Positions 8,182 through 17,764 of a stretch of DNA of 64,000 bases are shown piece after piece; the stretch's first letter is position 1; each line of letters starts with the position of its first letter. Source of the stretch: Paenibacillus mucilaginosus 3016 (GTDB taxonomy: Bacteria; Bacillota; Bacilli; Paenibacillales; NBRC-103111). A program made the position numbers and the translations under genes. The stretch covers positions 6,714,001-6,778,000 of the forward strand of contig NC_016935.1 in NCBI RefSeq assembly GCF_000250655.1, written 5' to 3'. The notes beneath the pieces were generated by a model. It made no database searches and had not been told where the DNA came from. It was given only the letters and a program-made list of their open reading frames with translations.

Positions 8182-9963
8182 CTAGAGCGCGTACTTCTCC
8201 GCTTCGATGACCTTGGCGGCGATGCCGCGCTTGAGTTCGATGGTGTTCACCGCCGACTTGCGCGTAAGCTTCTTGAGCACCGACAGCTGCGTCCTCAGCA
8301 CGTCGCCGGTCTCCATAGCGGCCAGCGTCTCCTTCGCGAGCTCGTGGATGCGGTCGAACGACTCATGCACGAACACGGACGTCATATCGACCGCATGCTT
8401 CGCTTTGGCCTCGCCCGCGCGGCCGATAAGCTTCTTCGTGCGGAGCAGCGCGCTCTCCATAGCGAAGACAAGAATCATGACATCGGCGAGGTGGCTGAGA
8501 ATCTCCTGCTCCGCCTCGAGCTTCGTCTGATACTTCTGCACGGCCCCGGCGCCGGCCATCAGGAAGATCTTCTTCGCCATGGCCAGCAGATGCGTCTCCT
8601 CCTCCAGCGCGCCCTCGAACACCTGGCCCGGCACCAGCTGGAGCAGCTCGGACTGCAGCGCCATCGCCTTCTGCATGAGCGGCAGCTCGCCCTTCATCGC
8701 CCGCTTGATCAGCGTACCGGGAATGAGCAGCCGGTTGATCTCGTTCGTGCCCTCGAAGATGCGGTTGATCCGCGAATCCCGGTAGATGCGCTCGATCCGG
8801 TACTCCTGGATGAACCCGTAGCCGCCGTGGATCTGCACGCCTTCGTCGGCGACGAAGTCCAGCACCTCGGAGCCGAACACCTTGTTGATCGAGCACTCGA
8901 GCGCATACTCGGCGATCGCCTTGGCCGACTGGGCGCCGGCCTGCGGGGAGCTCGTGTCGACCTCGGCCAGACCTTCGTCGAACAGGCCCGCCGTGCGGTA
9001 CACCATGCTCTCGAGCACATAGGTGCGGATGTTCATCTCGGCGAGTTTCTTGCCTATGAGCGGGAACGACGAAATCGCGCGGCCGAATTGGGTCCGCTCA
9101 TTGGCATACTTGGCGGAGAGCGCAATGGCGTCTTTGGCCGCGCCGACGCAGCCCGCGGCGAGCTTGAAGCGCCCGATGTTCAGGATGTTGAAGGCGATGA
9201 GGTGGCCCTTGCCGATCTCCCAGAGCAGGTTCTCCACCGGCACGTGCACGTCTTCGAGTATGAGCGGGCAGGTCGACGAGCCCTTGATGCCCATCTTCTT
9301 CTCCTCCGGCCCGATGCTCACGCCCTCCATCGTCCGCTCGACGATGAAGGTCGAGAAGTCCGTGCCGTTCACCTTCGCGTACACGATGAAAAGGTCCGCA
9401 AAGCCCGCATTCGTAATGAACTGCTTCGTCCCGTTCAGCACATAGTGCTTGCCGTCCGCAGACAGTACGGCCGTCGTCTTCGCGCCCAGTGCGTCCGAGC
9501 CGGAGGAAGGCTCCGTGAGACAGTACGCCGCGATCTTCTCGCCGGAAGCGAGGGGCGGCAGGTACTTCTGCTTCTGCTCCTCATTGCCGAAGTAGACGAT
9601 CGGCAGGGTGCCGATGCCGACATGCGCGCCGACCGAGAGGGCGAAGGCGGACGCTTTCGTCAGCCGCTCGTTAATCAGCGTCGAGCTCACCTTGTCGAGG
9701 CCGAGGCCGCCGTAAGCCTCCGGCACATCCGCGCCCAGGAGGCCGAGCTCGCCGGCGGCCCGCAGTTTTTCTACCGTAAGCTCATAGTTCAGCTTCTCGA
9801 TCGCCTCGTCGTGCGGCTCGATCTCTCCCGCAACGAAATCCTCCGTCGTCTGGGCGATCATGCGGTGCTCTTCGTTGAAATCCTCCGGGGTTACGACCCG
9901 GCTTGGGTCCATTTCTTCAATAATGAAGCTGCCCCCTACCACTTTGCCTGCCGCTTTGTTCAT
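8182..9963 (-). CDS. fadE: Acyl-CoA dehydrogenase
   Basis: FAD enzyme that makes trans-2-enoyl-CoA, passing electrons to ETF. About 593 residues, matching B. subtilis FadE (~594). The N-terminus NKAAGKVVGGSFIIEEMDPSRVVTPEDF fits FadE. The core has CLTEPSSGSDALGAKT and the C-terminal signature QIHGGYGFIQEYRIERIYRDSRINRIFEGTNEINRLLI, with an added ~170-residue helical tail typical of this clade. The ATG at 9963 is preferred over an upstream in-frame GTG because GGGAG is then properly spaced. It lies between fadA and lcfA. Confidence 0.95.
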   Translation of the reverse strand: MNKAAGKVVGGSFIIEEMDPSRVVTPEDFNEEHRMIAQTTEDFVAGEIEPHDEAIEKLNYELTVEKLRAAGELGLLGADVPEAYGGLGLDKVSSTLINERLTKASAFALSVGAHVGIGTLPIVYFGNEEQKQKYLPPLASGEKIAAYCLTEPSSGSDALGAKTTAVLSADGKHYVLNGTKQFITNAGFADLFIVYAKVNGTDFSTFIVERTMEGVSIGPEEKKMGIKGSSTCPLILEDVHVPVENLLWEIGKGHLIAFNILNIGRFKLAAGCVGAAKDAIALSAKYANERTQFGRAISSFPLIGKKLAEMNIRTYVLESMVYRTAGLFDEGLAEVDTSSPQAGAQSAKAIAEYALECSINKVFGSEVLDFVADEGVQIHGGYGFIQEYRIERIYRDSRINRIFEGTNEINRLLIPGTLIKRAMKGELPLMQKAMALQSELLQLVPGQVFEGALEEETHLLAMAKKIFLMAGAGAVQKYQTKLEAEQEILSHLADVMILVFAMESALLRTKKLIGRAGEAKAKHAVDMTSVFVHESFDRIHELAKETLAAMETGDVLRTQLSVLKKLTRKSAVNTIELKRGIAAKVIEAEKYAL

Positions 9964-10020
9964 CCCGATCACTGCTCCCTTTTCCTGAATATGGGTGATG
10001 AAGTAAAAAGAGTGCCCGCT

Positions 10021-11205
10021 CTACGCCCCGTGCACCTCGAACACGCCTGCAGCTCCCATCCCGCCGCCGATGCACATCGACACGACGCCGAAGCCGCCGC
10101 CCCGCCGGCGCAGCTCATGCAGCAGCGTCGCCGTAATCTTCATGCCCGTGCAGCCGAGCGGGTGACCGAGTGCGATCGCCCCGCCGTTCACGTTCACCTT
10201 CGCCTCGTCGATGCCGAGCTCGCGGATGACCTGCACACACTGCGAGGCGAACGCCTCGTTGATCTCGAACAGCGACACGTCCTGCAGCCCGATGCCCGCC
10301 ATCTGCAGCGCCTTCGGGATCGCCTTCACCGGGCCGACGCCCATAATCTCCGGCTCCACGCCGGCGAGAGCGAACGAGCGGAACGTCGCCAGCGGCTTCA
10401 GCCCGAGCGTGTCAGCCTTCTCGCGGCTCATCACGACGCACGCCGCCGCCCCGTCGCTCATCTGCGAGGCGTTGCCAGCAGTGACGCTGCCGCCGAGCCG
10501 GAAGGCCGGACGGAGCTTCGCCAGCCCCTCAGGCGAGGTGTCCGGCCGGACGCCTTCGTCCGTGTCGACGGTGTACCGCTTCCGCTTGACCTTCCCGGCC
10601 TCATCCAGCACCGTCCACTCCGCCTCGAACGGGACGATCTCCTCGCGGAACCGGCCTTCCGCGATCGCGGCCGCCGCCTTGCGGTGGGACTCCACCGCGA
10701 AGCGGTCCTGGTCCTCGCGGGTGACGCCGAACCGGTCCGCCACCTGCTCCGCCGTGTGGCCCATGCCGATGTACACCTCCGGCATCGTCTCGACGATCTT
10801 CGGATTCGGCGACACCTTGAAGCCGGTCATCGGCACGTGGCTCATGCTCTCCACGCCTCCGGCGATGATCACGTCGGCATGGCCGAGCATGATCCGCTCG
10901 GCGGCGAAGGCGATCGACTGCAGCCCCGACGAGCAGAACCGGTTGATGGTGAGTGCCGGCACCGTCACGGGAAAGCCTGCGTACAGCGACATGATGCGGG
11001 CGAAGTTCAGCCCCTGTTCGCCCTCCGGCATCGCGCAGCCGATGATGACATCCTCCACGTCCTCCTTGCTCAGCCCCGGCGCCCGGTCGATCACGGCCTC
11101 GAGCACGGCCCGGCCGAGGTCCTCGGCCCGTGTCTGCGCGAACACGCCCTTTTTGGCTTTGCCGATGGCGGTTCGGGCGATGGATACGATCACTGCTTCT
11201 CTCAT
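10021..11205 (-). CDS. fadA: Acetyl-CoA C-acyltransferase (3-ketoacyl-CoA thiolase)
   Basis: Thiolytic cleavage of 3-ketoacyl-CoA, the last step of each beta-oxidation round. 394 residues. Nucleophile Cys91 lies in TINRFCSSGLQS. The other catalytic motifs are NGGAIALGHPLGCTG (His) and CIGGGMGAA (second Cys) near the C-terminus. The gene starts with ATG after GAGAGGGGACTTGAGGCA and follows fadN by 23 bp, as in the fadNAE operon of B. subtilis. Confidence 0.96.
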   Translation of the reverse strand: MREAVIVSIARTAIGKAKKGVFAQTRAEDLGRAVLEAVIDRAPGLSKEDVEDVIIGCAMPEGEQGLNFARIMSLYAGFPVTVPALTINRFCSSGLQSIAFAAERIMLGHADVIIAGGVESMSHVPMTGFKVSPNPKIVETMPEVYIGMGHTAEQVADRFGVTREDQDRFAVESHRKAAAAIAEGRFREEIVPFEAEWTVLDEAGKVKRKRYTVDTDEGVRPDTSPEGLAKLRPAFRLGGSVTAGNASQMSDGAAACVVMSREKADTLGLKPLATFRSFALAGVEPEIMGVGPVKAIPKALQMAGIGLQDVSLFEINEAFASQCVQVIRELGIDEAKVNVNGGAIALGHPLGCTGMKITATLLHELRRRGGGFGVVSMCIGGGMGAAGVFEVHGA

Positions 11206-11228
11206 TGCCTCAAGTCCCCTCTCCGTGG

Positions 11229-13628
11229 TTAGTTGCGCAGCGCTTTGCCTTTGGACAGCATGTGGCTCATCCGCGCCTGGGTCTTCGGCTCGCCGCAGAG
11301 GCTGAGGAACGCCTCACGCTCCAGATCGAGCATGTACTGCTCCGTCACCAGCGTGCCTGCGGGCACATCCCCGCCGGCCAGCACGTGGGCCAGCTTCTTC
11401 GCGATATGCAGGTCGTGGTCGCTGATGTAGCCGCCCTGCCGCAGACCGAGCGCGCCGAGCGTCAGCACCGCCTTGCCTTCGGCGCCCGCCACGCGGAACT
11501 TCTCCTCACGGACCGGCTCATAACCGGAGGCGACCAGCTGCAGCGCCGACTGCTTCGCCTCGTAGATCAGGTGGTCCTGGTTCGCCACGATCCGGTCCCC
11601 CGGCGTCATCAGCCCGAGATTCTTGGCGTCATGGCCGCTGGTGGACACCTTCGCCATGCCGACCGTCTCGAACACCTGGTTCAGGTACGGCTGCAGGTCG
11701 CTGTCCGGATGCGGATTGTTCCGTGCGATGCGCAGCGCGAGCTCCTTGCACCCGCCGCCGGCCGGGATGACGCCCACCCCGACTTCCACGAGGCCGTAGT
11801 ACGTCTCGGCCGCCGCCACGATCCGGTCCGCCGGCATGCACGCCTCGACGCCGCCGCCGAGCGTCATCCGGTGCGGGGCTGCGACGACCGGTTTCTCGAA
11901 CCTTTTGACCTTGTACATCGTGTTCTGGAAGAGGCGGATGATGCCGTCGATCTCCTCCCACTCCTCGTCCTGCGCTTCCATCAGGAGGATCATGAGATTC
12001 GCCCCGACGCAGAAGTTGCGTCCCTGGTTGGCGATGACGAGGCCGTCGAAGCCGCGCCGGACCTCCTCCAGGCTCTGCCCGATCATCGTCAGGATGTCGG
12101 CTCCGATCGCATTGTTCGGCGAATGGAACTCCAGGCAGGCGATGCCGTCGCCGATGTCGATCAGGGAAGCGCCGGAATTCGAGCGCACCACCTTGTTCCG
12201 CTCCTTCAGCGCCCTCAGCGAGATGACTTCCTTCGGCTGGTCGAGCGCCGTGTACGCTCCCTGGTGCACATAGAACGTGCGGCCTTCCTCCTGGCGGTAG
12301 AAGCTCCGGTTGCCGGCTTCGATCCACTCCTTGACCCAGGCGGGAACGGTCAGCCCTTCGGCTTCCATCCGGTTCACGGACCTCACCAGCCCGAGCGCAT
12401 CCCACGTCTCGAACGGGCCGAGCTCCCAGTTGAAGCCCCACCGCATCGCTTCGTCGATCTCCTGCACCGTATCCGCAATCTCGCCGAGCCGCTCCGCCGA
12501 GTACACGAGCACGAGCTTGAGAATGTCCCACGCGAGATCCGAGTACTTGTCGCCCGCACCGATCAGCGCCTTGACCTTCTCCCGCGCACCCTTGGCCAGC
12601 TTCGCCGCTTCCAGCGAGCCCGAGCCGGTCTTTTTCTGCGACCGGTAGTCCATCGTGCCGAGGTCCAACGACAGAATCTCGCTGCGGCCGTCCTCGCCCT
12701 TGCGCTTCAGGTAGAAGCCCTGCCCGCTCTTCTCGCCGAGCCAGCCCTTCTCCACCATGGTCCGCAGGACGCCCGGGACGGCGAACACCTGCTTTTCCGC
12801 TTCGTCCGTGACGTTCTCGTATACGTTGTTCGCCACATGAACGAAGGTGTCGAGACCGACGAGGTCCAGCGTCCGGAACGTCGCGCTCTTCGGCCGGCCC
12901 ATCGCCGGCCCGGTGACCGCATCGATCTCCTCGACCGTGAAGCCCTTCTCCGTCATCGCCTGCAGCGTGACGAGGAGCCCGTAGGTGCCGATGCGGTTTG
13001 CGATGAAGTTCGGCGTATCCTTCGCCGTCACGACGCCCTTGCCGAGCACCCTGGAGCAGAATCCCTTCATATCCTGCAGCAGCTGCGGGTCGGTGTGCTC
13101 CCCGGGAATGAGCTCAAGCAGCTGCATGTAGCGAGGAGGATTGAAGAAGTGGGTGCCGAGAAAATGCCGCTTGAACTCCGCCCCGCAGTCCGCCGACATC
13201 GCGTTAATCGAGATGCCGGAGGTGTTCGACGACACGACCGTCCCCGGCTTCCAGTGCTCCTCCACGCGCCGGAGCAGCTCCTTCTTCACCTGCAGGTTCT
13301 CCACGACGACTTCGATGACCCAGTCGGCCTCTCCGACCACATGCAGATGATCTTCGAGGTTCCCCGGCGTGATCCGGGCGGCGAAGCTCTCGTCATACAG
13401 CGGGGCGGGCTTCGTCTTCGCCAGCCTCGCGACCGCTCCGGCCGCCAGCCGGCTGCGGACCGCCGGGTGCTGGGGCGTCAGGCCCTTGGCCTGTTCTTCA
13501 GGGGTCAGCGTCCCCGGCACGACGTCGAGCAGGTGGCACGCAATGCCCACATTGGCGAGATGGGCCGCGATGCCGGACCCCATCACCCCCGAACCGATGA
13601 CTACCGCTTTGCGGATGCTTTTGCTCAT
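11229..13628 (-). CDS. fadN: 3-hydroxyacyl-CoA dehydrogenase/enoyl-CoA hydratase
   Basis: Two-activity beta-oxidation enzyme of ~799 residues, close to B. subtilis FadN in length and sequence. The Rossmann motif VVIGSGVMGSGIAAHLAN opens the dehydrogenase half, with STSGI-type loop SSNTSGISI and HFLGTHFFNPPRYM. The crotonase-like half is C-terminal (NQGRNFCVGANLMILL, then PHRMTLGGGVEAC, GVGVIPAGGGCKEL). An upstream in-frame extension of 27 residues is rejected because GGGAGGAACG sits before the ATG at 13628. It heads the fadN-fadA-fadE block. Confidence 0.96.
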   Translation of the reverse strand: MSKSIRKAVVIGSGVMGSGIAAHLANVGIACHLLDVVPGTLTPEEQAKGLTPQHPAVRSRLAAGAVARLAKTKPAPLYDESFAARITPGNLEDHLHVVGEADWVIEVVVENLQVKKELLRRVEEHWKPGTVVSSNTSGISINAMSADCGAEFKRHFLGTHFFNPPRYMQLLELIPGEHTDPQLLQDMKGFCSRVLGKGVVTAKDTPNFIANRIGTYGLLVTLQAMTEKGFTVEEIDAVTGPAMGRPKSATFRTLDLVGLDTFVHVANNVYENVTDEAEKQVFAVPGVLRTMVEKGWLGEKSGQGFYLKRKGEDGRSEILSLDLGTMDYRSQKKTGSGSLEAAKLAKGAREKVKALIGAGDKYSDLAWDILKLVLVYSAERLGEIADTVQEIDEAMRWGFNWELGPFETWDALGLVRSVNRMEAEGLTVPAWVKEWIEAGNRSFYRQEEGRTFYVHQGAYTALDQPKEVISLRALKERNKVVRSNSGASLIDIGDGIACLEFHSPNNAIGADILTMIGQSLEEVRRGFDGLVIANQGRNFCVGANLMILLMEAQDEEWEEIDGIIRLFQNTMYKVKRFEKPVVAAPHRMTLGGGVEACMPADRIVAAAETYYGLVEVGVGVIPAGGGCKELALRIARNNPHPDSDLQPYLNQVFETVGMAKVSTSGHDAKNLGLMTPGDRIVANQDHLIYEAKQSALQLVASGYEPVREEKFRVAGAEGKAVLTLGALGLRQGGYISDHDLHIAKKLAHVLAGGDVPAGTLVTEQYMLDLEREAFLSLCGEPKTQARMSHMLSKGKALRN

Positions 13629-13833
13629 GGATACGTTCCTCCCAGTCCCATGTGGTAAATAAAAGTCTTTCTCCTGCATGAACCGCTGCGTAAGCTCAAC
13701 ATCTTGCATGTTTTACACTCGTGCATCTCTGATCGGATATCTCTATTGGCGCTACGTCAGGCTTCTTTTATTGGCCGCTGTCCAAAAGATCATCTCCCGC
13801 CGGCATGAACCATCAGGCTGCAATGCTGCTCCG

Positions 13834-15981
13834 TCATAACTTGGAGGAAGTGCCGAACACGGACTCCTCGAGGAGCTCGGCGATGTCTCGTGCTCTCACC
13901 CGGTCTTCTGCTTCCTTCATCTTCGTCCCGTCCTCGACCATCGTCAGACAGTACGGGCAGGCCGAGGAGATGACCGTCGGGTTCACCTGCAGCGCCTGCT
14001 CAGTGCGGGCTACGTTCACCCGCTTGCCCGACGTCTCTTCCATCCACATCATGCCGCCGCCCGCGCCGCAGCACATGCCGTTCTCCCGGGTGCGCTCCAT
14101 CTCCACGAGCTGCACGCCCGGGATGGCCCGCAGCACATTCCTCGGCTGGTCGTACACATCGTTGTAGCGGCCGAGATAACAGGAATCGTGGTACGTAATG
14201 CGTTCGTTCAGTGCATGCTCCGGCTTCAGCCGGCCTTCCTGAAGCAGCCGGTCGAGCAGCTGCGTATGGTGAAGAATCTCGACCCCCTCCAGCCCGAATT
14301 CGGGATATTCATTCTTGAATGTATTAAAGGTATGCGGGCAAGCGGTTACAATCCGCCGGACGCCGTACTTCGTGAAGGTCTCGATGTTCTCCATGCAGAG
14401 CTGCTGGAACAGCATCTCGTTGCCGAGGCGGCGCGGCGTGTCGCCGGAGTTCTTCTCCTCGTTACCGAGAATCGCGTAGGAGACGCCCGCTTCGTTCAGC
14501 AGCCGGACCAGCGCCTTCGTAATCCTGCGCGAGCGCAGATCGTACGAGCCCATCGAGCCGACGAAGAACAGGTACTCGAAGTCCGGATGGTCCTTCACCG
14601 TCGGTACCGGGATGCCCTCCAGCTCGCCGGTCCACTTCGCCCGGTCGCTGCGCGAGATGCCCCACGGGTTGCCCTGGCGCTCGATGTTCTGCATGGCGCG
14701 CTGCCCTTCATGCGGCAGGCTGCCCTGCATGAGCACGAGATGGCGGCGCAGGTCGACAATCTTGTCGACATGCTCGTTGCCGACCGGGCATTGATCCTCG
14801 CAGTTGCGGCACGTCGTACAGGCCCAGATCTCCTCCTCGGTCATGACGTCGCCGATCAGCTCCATCTCCTGCACAGGCTTCGGCGACGACCCCCAGGTCT
14901 TCCCCTGCCAGTCCAGCGTCGGCCGGATGTTCGTGATGCTTCCCGGGGCGGCGGCGAACTCGACGCCCGGCCGCTCTTCGGCCGCCCCGTGCGCGGGTCC
15001 TCCGGCGAAGGCGAATGCCGGGACCCACGGCGACTTCGAGGTGACCGCCGCCCCCTTCTCCTGCAGGTGGTCGCGCAGCTTCGTGATCAGGTGCATCGGG
15101 GACAGCGCCTTGCCCGTATTGGAGGCCGGGCACACGTTCGTGCAGCGGCCGCACTCGACGCAGGCATAGAAGTCCAGCATCTGCTTCTGCGTGAAGTCCT
15201 CAATCTTCCCCGCGCCGAAGCTCTCCGCCTCCTCATCCTCGAGATCGAGCTTCTTCAGCCGGCCGGCCGGCTCCGTACGTCGCAGCCAGATATTGACCGG
15301 GGCCGTGATGATGTGAAAATGCTTCGACTGCGGCACATACACCAGAAAGCTCAGCAGGATGAGCAGATGCAGCCACCAGAAGACGTAGAACCAGACCTCG
15401 GCCGCCCCTGTGGAGACGCCCTGCAGCGGAGCTGCAAGGAGAGACGAGATCGGCGCATACGCCGAAGGCCCGTGTCCGTGCCAAAGCCGCTCGAAGGTCA
15501 GCGAGAGCAGGACCGACAGCATCAGCGAGAATATAAAAAATACGACAAGGCTGGGCTTCCACCCCTTTTTCAGCCGGACCAGCTTCTCCCCGTACCGCCG
15601 GTACGCCGCATAGCCCATCGCCGCCAGCACCAGGAATACCGTGATCTCCTGCAGCAGATTGAACGCCTCATAGCCCGGGATCGGAAGAGAACGCCCGCCC
15701 GTCAGCCCCTTCACGATGAGATCCAGCGCCCCGAACTGCAGCAGAATGAAGCCGTAGAAGATGACGATATGCATGATGCCGCTCTTCGGGTCCTTCATCA
15801 GCTTCTTCTGGGCGAACACCTGGGACAGGAATTCCCGGATGCGCTCCCGGTTCTGCTCGTGGAAGGAAAAAGGCTGCCCGAGCTTCACATACAGATACCG
15901 GTGATAGACCGCTTGGTAGAACAGGTACAGCGCATAGCCCGTAATGCCGAGGAAGAGTACAAAGGTAACGATCTGCAGCAT
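13834..15981 (-). CDS. fadF: Membrane iron-sulfur oxidoreductase FadF (YwjF-like)
   Basis: Heterodisulfide-reductase-like electron carrier thought to take electrons from ETF to the quinone pool. 715 residues with the start at 15981, close to B. subtilis YwjF (~705). N-terminal ~230 residues hold several membrane helices (MLQIVTFVLFLGITGYALYLF and more). Two 4Fe-4S clusters follow (CVECGRCTNVCPASN; CTTCRNCEDQCPVGN). Two CCG domains end the protein (DSCYLGRYNDVYD, MCCGAGGGMMW, SACPYCLTMVEDG). A 79-codon in-frame extension upstream is rejected because GGAAGGAGAA lies seven bases before this ATG. Confidence 0.93.
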   Translation of the reverse strand: MLQIVTFVLFLGITGYALYLFYQAVYHRYLYVKLGQPFSFHEQNRERIREFLSQVFAQKKLMKDPKSGIMHIVIFYGFILLQFGALDLIVKGLTGGRSLPIPGYEAFNLLQEITVFLVLAAMGYAAYRRYGEKLVRLKKGWKPSLVVFFIFSLMLSVLLSLTFERLWHGHGPSAYAPISSLLAAPLQGVSTGAAEVWFYVFWWLHLLILLSFLVYVPQSKHFHIITAPVNIWLRRTEPAGRLKKLDLEDEEAESFGAGKIEDFTQKQMLDFYACVECGRCTNVCPASNTGKALSPMHLITKLRDHLQEKGAAVTSKSPWVPAFAFAGGPAHGAAEERPGVEFAAAPGSITNIRPTLDWQGKTWGSSPKPVQEMELIGDVMTEEEIWACTTCRNCEDQCPVGNEHVDKIVDLRRHLVLMQGSLPHEGQRAMQNIERQGNPWGISRSDRAKWTGELEGIPVPTVKDHPDFEYLFFVGSMGSYDLRSRRITKALVRLLNEAGVSYAILGNEEKNSGDTPRRLGNEMLFQQLCMENIETFTKYGVRRIVTACPHTFNTFKNEYPEFGLEGVEILHHTQLLDRLLQEGRLKPEHALNERITYHDSCYLGRYNDVYDQPRNVLRAIPGVQLVEMERTRENGMCCGAGGGMMWMEETSGKRVNVARTEQALQVNPTVISSACPYCLTMVEDGTKMKEAEDRVRARDIAELLEESVFGTSSKL

Positions 15982-16243
15982 GGTTTGTTCTCCTTCCTTT
16001 CCGTAAGTACGCTCGATCTGCCTGAAAAATCCGGGTCCAAGCGGCCCGCCATCACTATTGAAACCGCTTGCATTGTCCCTGCGAAAAAATCTTATGACGA
16101 TAACCGGGCTCTGCGCTTCCCCTCCGTACAAGAACGGGCCGGGATGCGCATACACTTCATTAGAACGAACGCGCTGATCAAGACTTCTCTCTAAGGTATA
16201 TGTGGCCGGGGCCTTCACCTTGCGGAATCCTGTTCAAAACACA

Positions 16244-16272
16244 TTGACAATTCGTACGGTTTCTCATAAGAT
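16244..16272 (+). promoter_or_regulatory. Sigma-A promoter of fadR-etfB-etfA
   Basis: TTGACA at 16244-16249, a 17-base spacer, and TAAGAT at 16267-16272. The start site predicted about seven bases later falls at the edge of the FadR box at 16282. Confidence 0.8.
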
Positions 16273-16281
16273 TAAGAAAAA

Positions 16282-16299
16282 TGAATGAGTATTCATTCA
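16282..16299 (+). promoter_or_regulatory. FadR operator
   Basis: TGAATGAGTATTCATTCA is a perfect match to the FadR binding consensus of B. subtilis (TGAATGANTANTCATTCA). It overlaps the predicted transcription start of fadR-etfBA, so FadR should repress its own operon until long-chain acyl-CoA releases it. No second clear box was seen upstream of fadF or fadN. Confidence 0.9.
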
Positions 16300-16332
16300 C
16301 TACACTTGAATCTTAACACCGGGGTGACCTCA

Positions 16333-16914
16333 TTGGCAAGTAGGAAAAAGGAAAAATACGATCTCATTCTCGAGGCGGCCCTGAAAGTCATTGCGGAGCA
16401 CGGGTTCCACGGCTCCCAGGTCTCTCGGATCGCCAAGGAAGCCGGCGTAGCGGACGGGACCATCTACTTGTACTTCAAGAACAAGGAAGACATCCTGATC
16501 TCACTGCTCCGGGAGAAGCTCGGCGAGCTTGTCGCCAAATTTAACTCTTCCATTCAGGAAGGCGATACCGCGGACGAAGCGCTCCGCAAGATCTGCGAGA
16601 TCCATTACACGGCGCTCGAGGAGAATGTGCATCTGGCCCACGTCGCCCAGATCGAGCTGCGCCAGAGCTCCATTGAGCTGCGGAAGGAGATCGGCCTCGC
16701 GGTCAAGCCGTACATTGAGCTGATCGAGAGCGTGATCCGCCGCGGGATGGACGCCGGCACGTTCCGGCAGGGTCTCGACCCGAAGGTGGTCCGGCTGCTG
16801 ATCTTCGGCGGCATGGATGAGGTCGTCACCTCGTGGCTCATCTCGGGACGCAAGTATTCGCTGTCGGAGCAGGCGGGCAAGACGATCGATTTCTTTTTGA
16901 AAGGGCTGTCCTAG
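16333..16914 (+). CDS. fadR: TetR-family fatty-acid degradation repressor
   Basis: 193-residue TetR regulator, strongly like B. subtilis FadR: the helix-turn-helix and following stretch SQVSRIAKEAGVADGTIYLY plus FKNKEDILISL are nearly the same. The C-terminal acyl-CoA pocket domain contains IELRQSSIELRKEI. The start is taken as the TTG at 16333, with GGGGTGA upstream. An ATG at 16285 lies inside the operator and upstream of any RBS, so it is unlikely. It is the first gene of an operon with etfB and etfA, divergent from fadF. Confidence 0.93.
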   Translation: MASRKKEKYDLILEAALKVIAEHGFHGSQVSRIAKEAGVADGTIYLYFKNKEDILISLLREKLGELVAKFNSSIQEGDTADEALRKICEIHYTALEENVHLAHVAQIELRQSSIELRKEIGLAVKPYIELIESVIRRGMDAGTFRQGLDPKVVRLLIFGGMDEVVTSWLISGRKYSLSEQAGKTIDFFLKGLS

Positions 16915-16956
16915 TTTCCCTGGATTGGTTTCTTACTTAAGGGAGGAGCGGGTTCC

Positions 16957-17724
16957 ATGAATATTGTTGTATTGATGAAGCAAACGTTCGATACCGAGGA
17001 GAAAATCGTCATCCGCGGCGGAGTGGTATCCGAGGACGGGGTCAAGTTCGTGATCAATCCGTATGACGAGTATGCGGTCGAAGAAGCGATCCGGCTGAAG
17101 GAAGCGCACGGCGGGACGGTCACCGTCCTCTCCGTCGGCCCGGACCGCTGCACCGAAGCGCTGCGCACCGCTCTGGCCATGGGAGCGGATGAAGCGGTGC
17201 TGATCAACGACAGCCGCATCACCGGCGATGAATACGGGCTCTCGCGCGTTCTTGCCGCGCACCTCGGCGGGCAGGCCTACGATCTGCTGCTCGGCGGCAG
17301 CTTCTCCGTCGATAACGGGGCGGGCCAGATCGCCGTCCGGACGGCGCGTCTGCTCGGCATCCCGCACGTGTCGTCGATCACGAAGCTTGAGGTCAGCGGC
17401 ACGGCGGCTGCCGTCCTCCGGGATGCCGAAGGCGATACGGAGACGGTGGAGGTCGCGCTGCCCGCGCTGTTCACCGCCCAGCAGGGACTGAACGAGCCGC
17501 GCTACCCGTCCCTGCCCGGCATCATGAAGGCGAAGAAGAAGCCGCTGCGCACGCTGACGCTGGATGACATCGGCCTCTCGGAAGCCGACATCGCCCCCCG
17601 CACCGAGCGCGTCACGCTGAGCCAGCCGCCGGAACGCGGGGCGGGCCGCGTGCTGCAGGGCGATCTCGCCGCCCAGGCCGCCGAGCTGGTCCACCTGCTC
17701 CGCACCGAAGCGAAAGCGCTTTAA
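16957..17724 (+). CDS. etfB: Electron transfer flavoprotein beta subunit
   Basis: 255-residue EtfB. It begins MNIVVLMKQTFDTEEKIVI, carries VNPYDE-like INPYDEYAVEEAIRLKE, the AMP-binding region GGSFSVDNGAGQIAVRTARLLGIPHVSSITKLE, and LPALFTAQQGLNEPRYPSLPGIMKAKKKPL. With EtfA it accepts electrons from acyl-CoA dehydrogenase FadE. It starts 43 bp after fadR, behind GGGAGGAG. Confidence 0.96.
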   Translation: MNIVVLMKQTFDTEEKIVIRGGVVSEDGVKFVINPYDEYAVEEAIRLKEAHGGTVTVLSVGPDRCTEALRTALAMGADEAVLINDSRITGDEYGLSRVLAAHLGGQAYDLLLGGSFSVDNGAGQIAVRTARLLGIPHVSSITKLEVSGTAAAVLRDAEGDTETVEVALPALFTAQQGLNEPRYPSLPGIMKAKKKPLRTLTLDDIGLSEADIAPRTERVTLSQPPERGAGRVLQGDLAAQAAELVHLLRTEAKAL

Positions 17725-17764
17725 TATCCGCAGTGGAATCCAACCAACCGAGGAGGACGAAGCG

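Noticed and set aside
8344..13658. Very long plus-strand frames opposite fadE, fadA and fadN
   Set aside because: Antisense shadows typical of GC-rich genes; Arg/His/Leu-rich composition and no family likeness.
16285..16332. FadR start at the ATG inside the operator
   Set aside because: No RBS, and translation would begin within the FadR binding site; the TTG at 16333 has a good RBS and matches FadR length.
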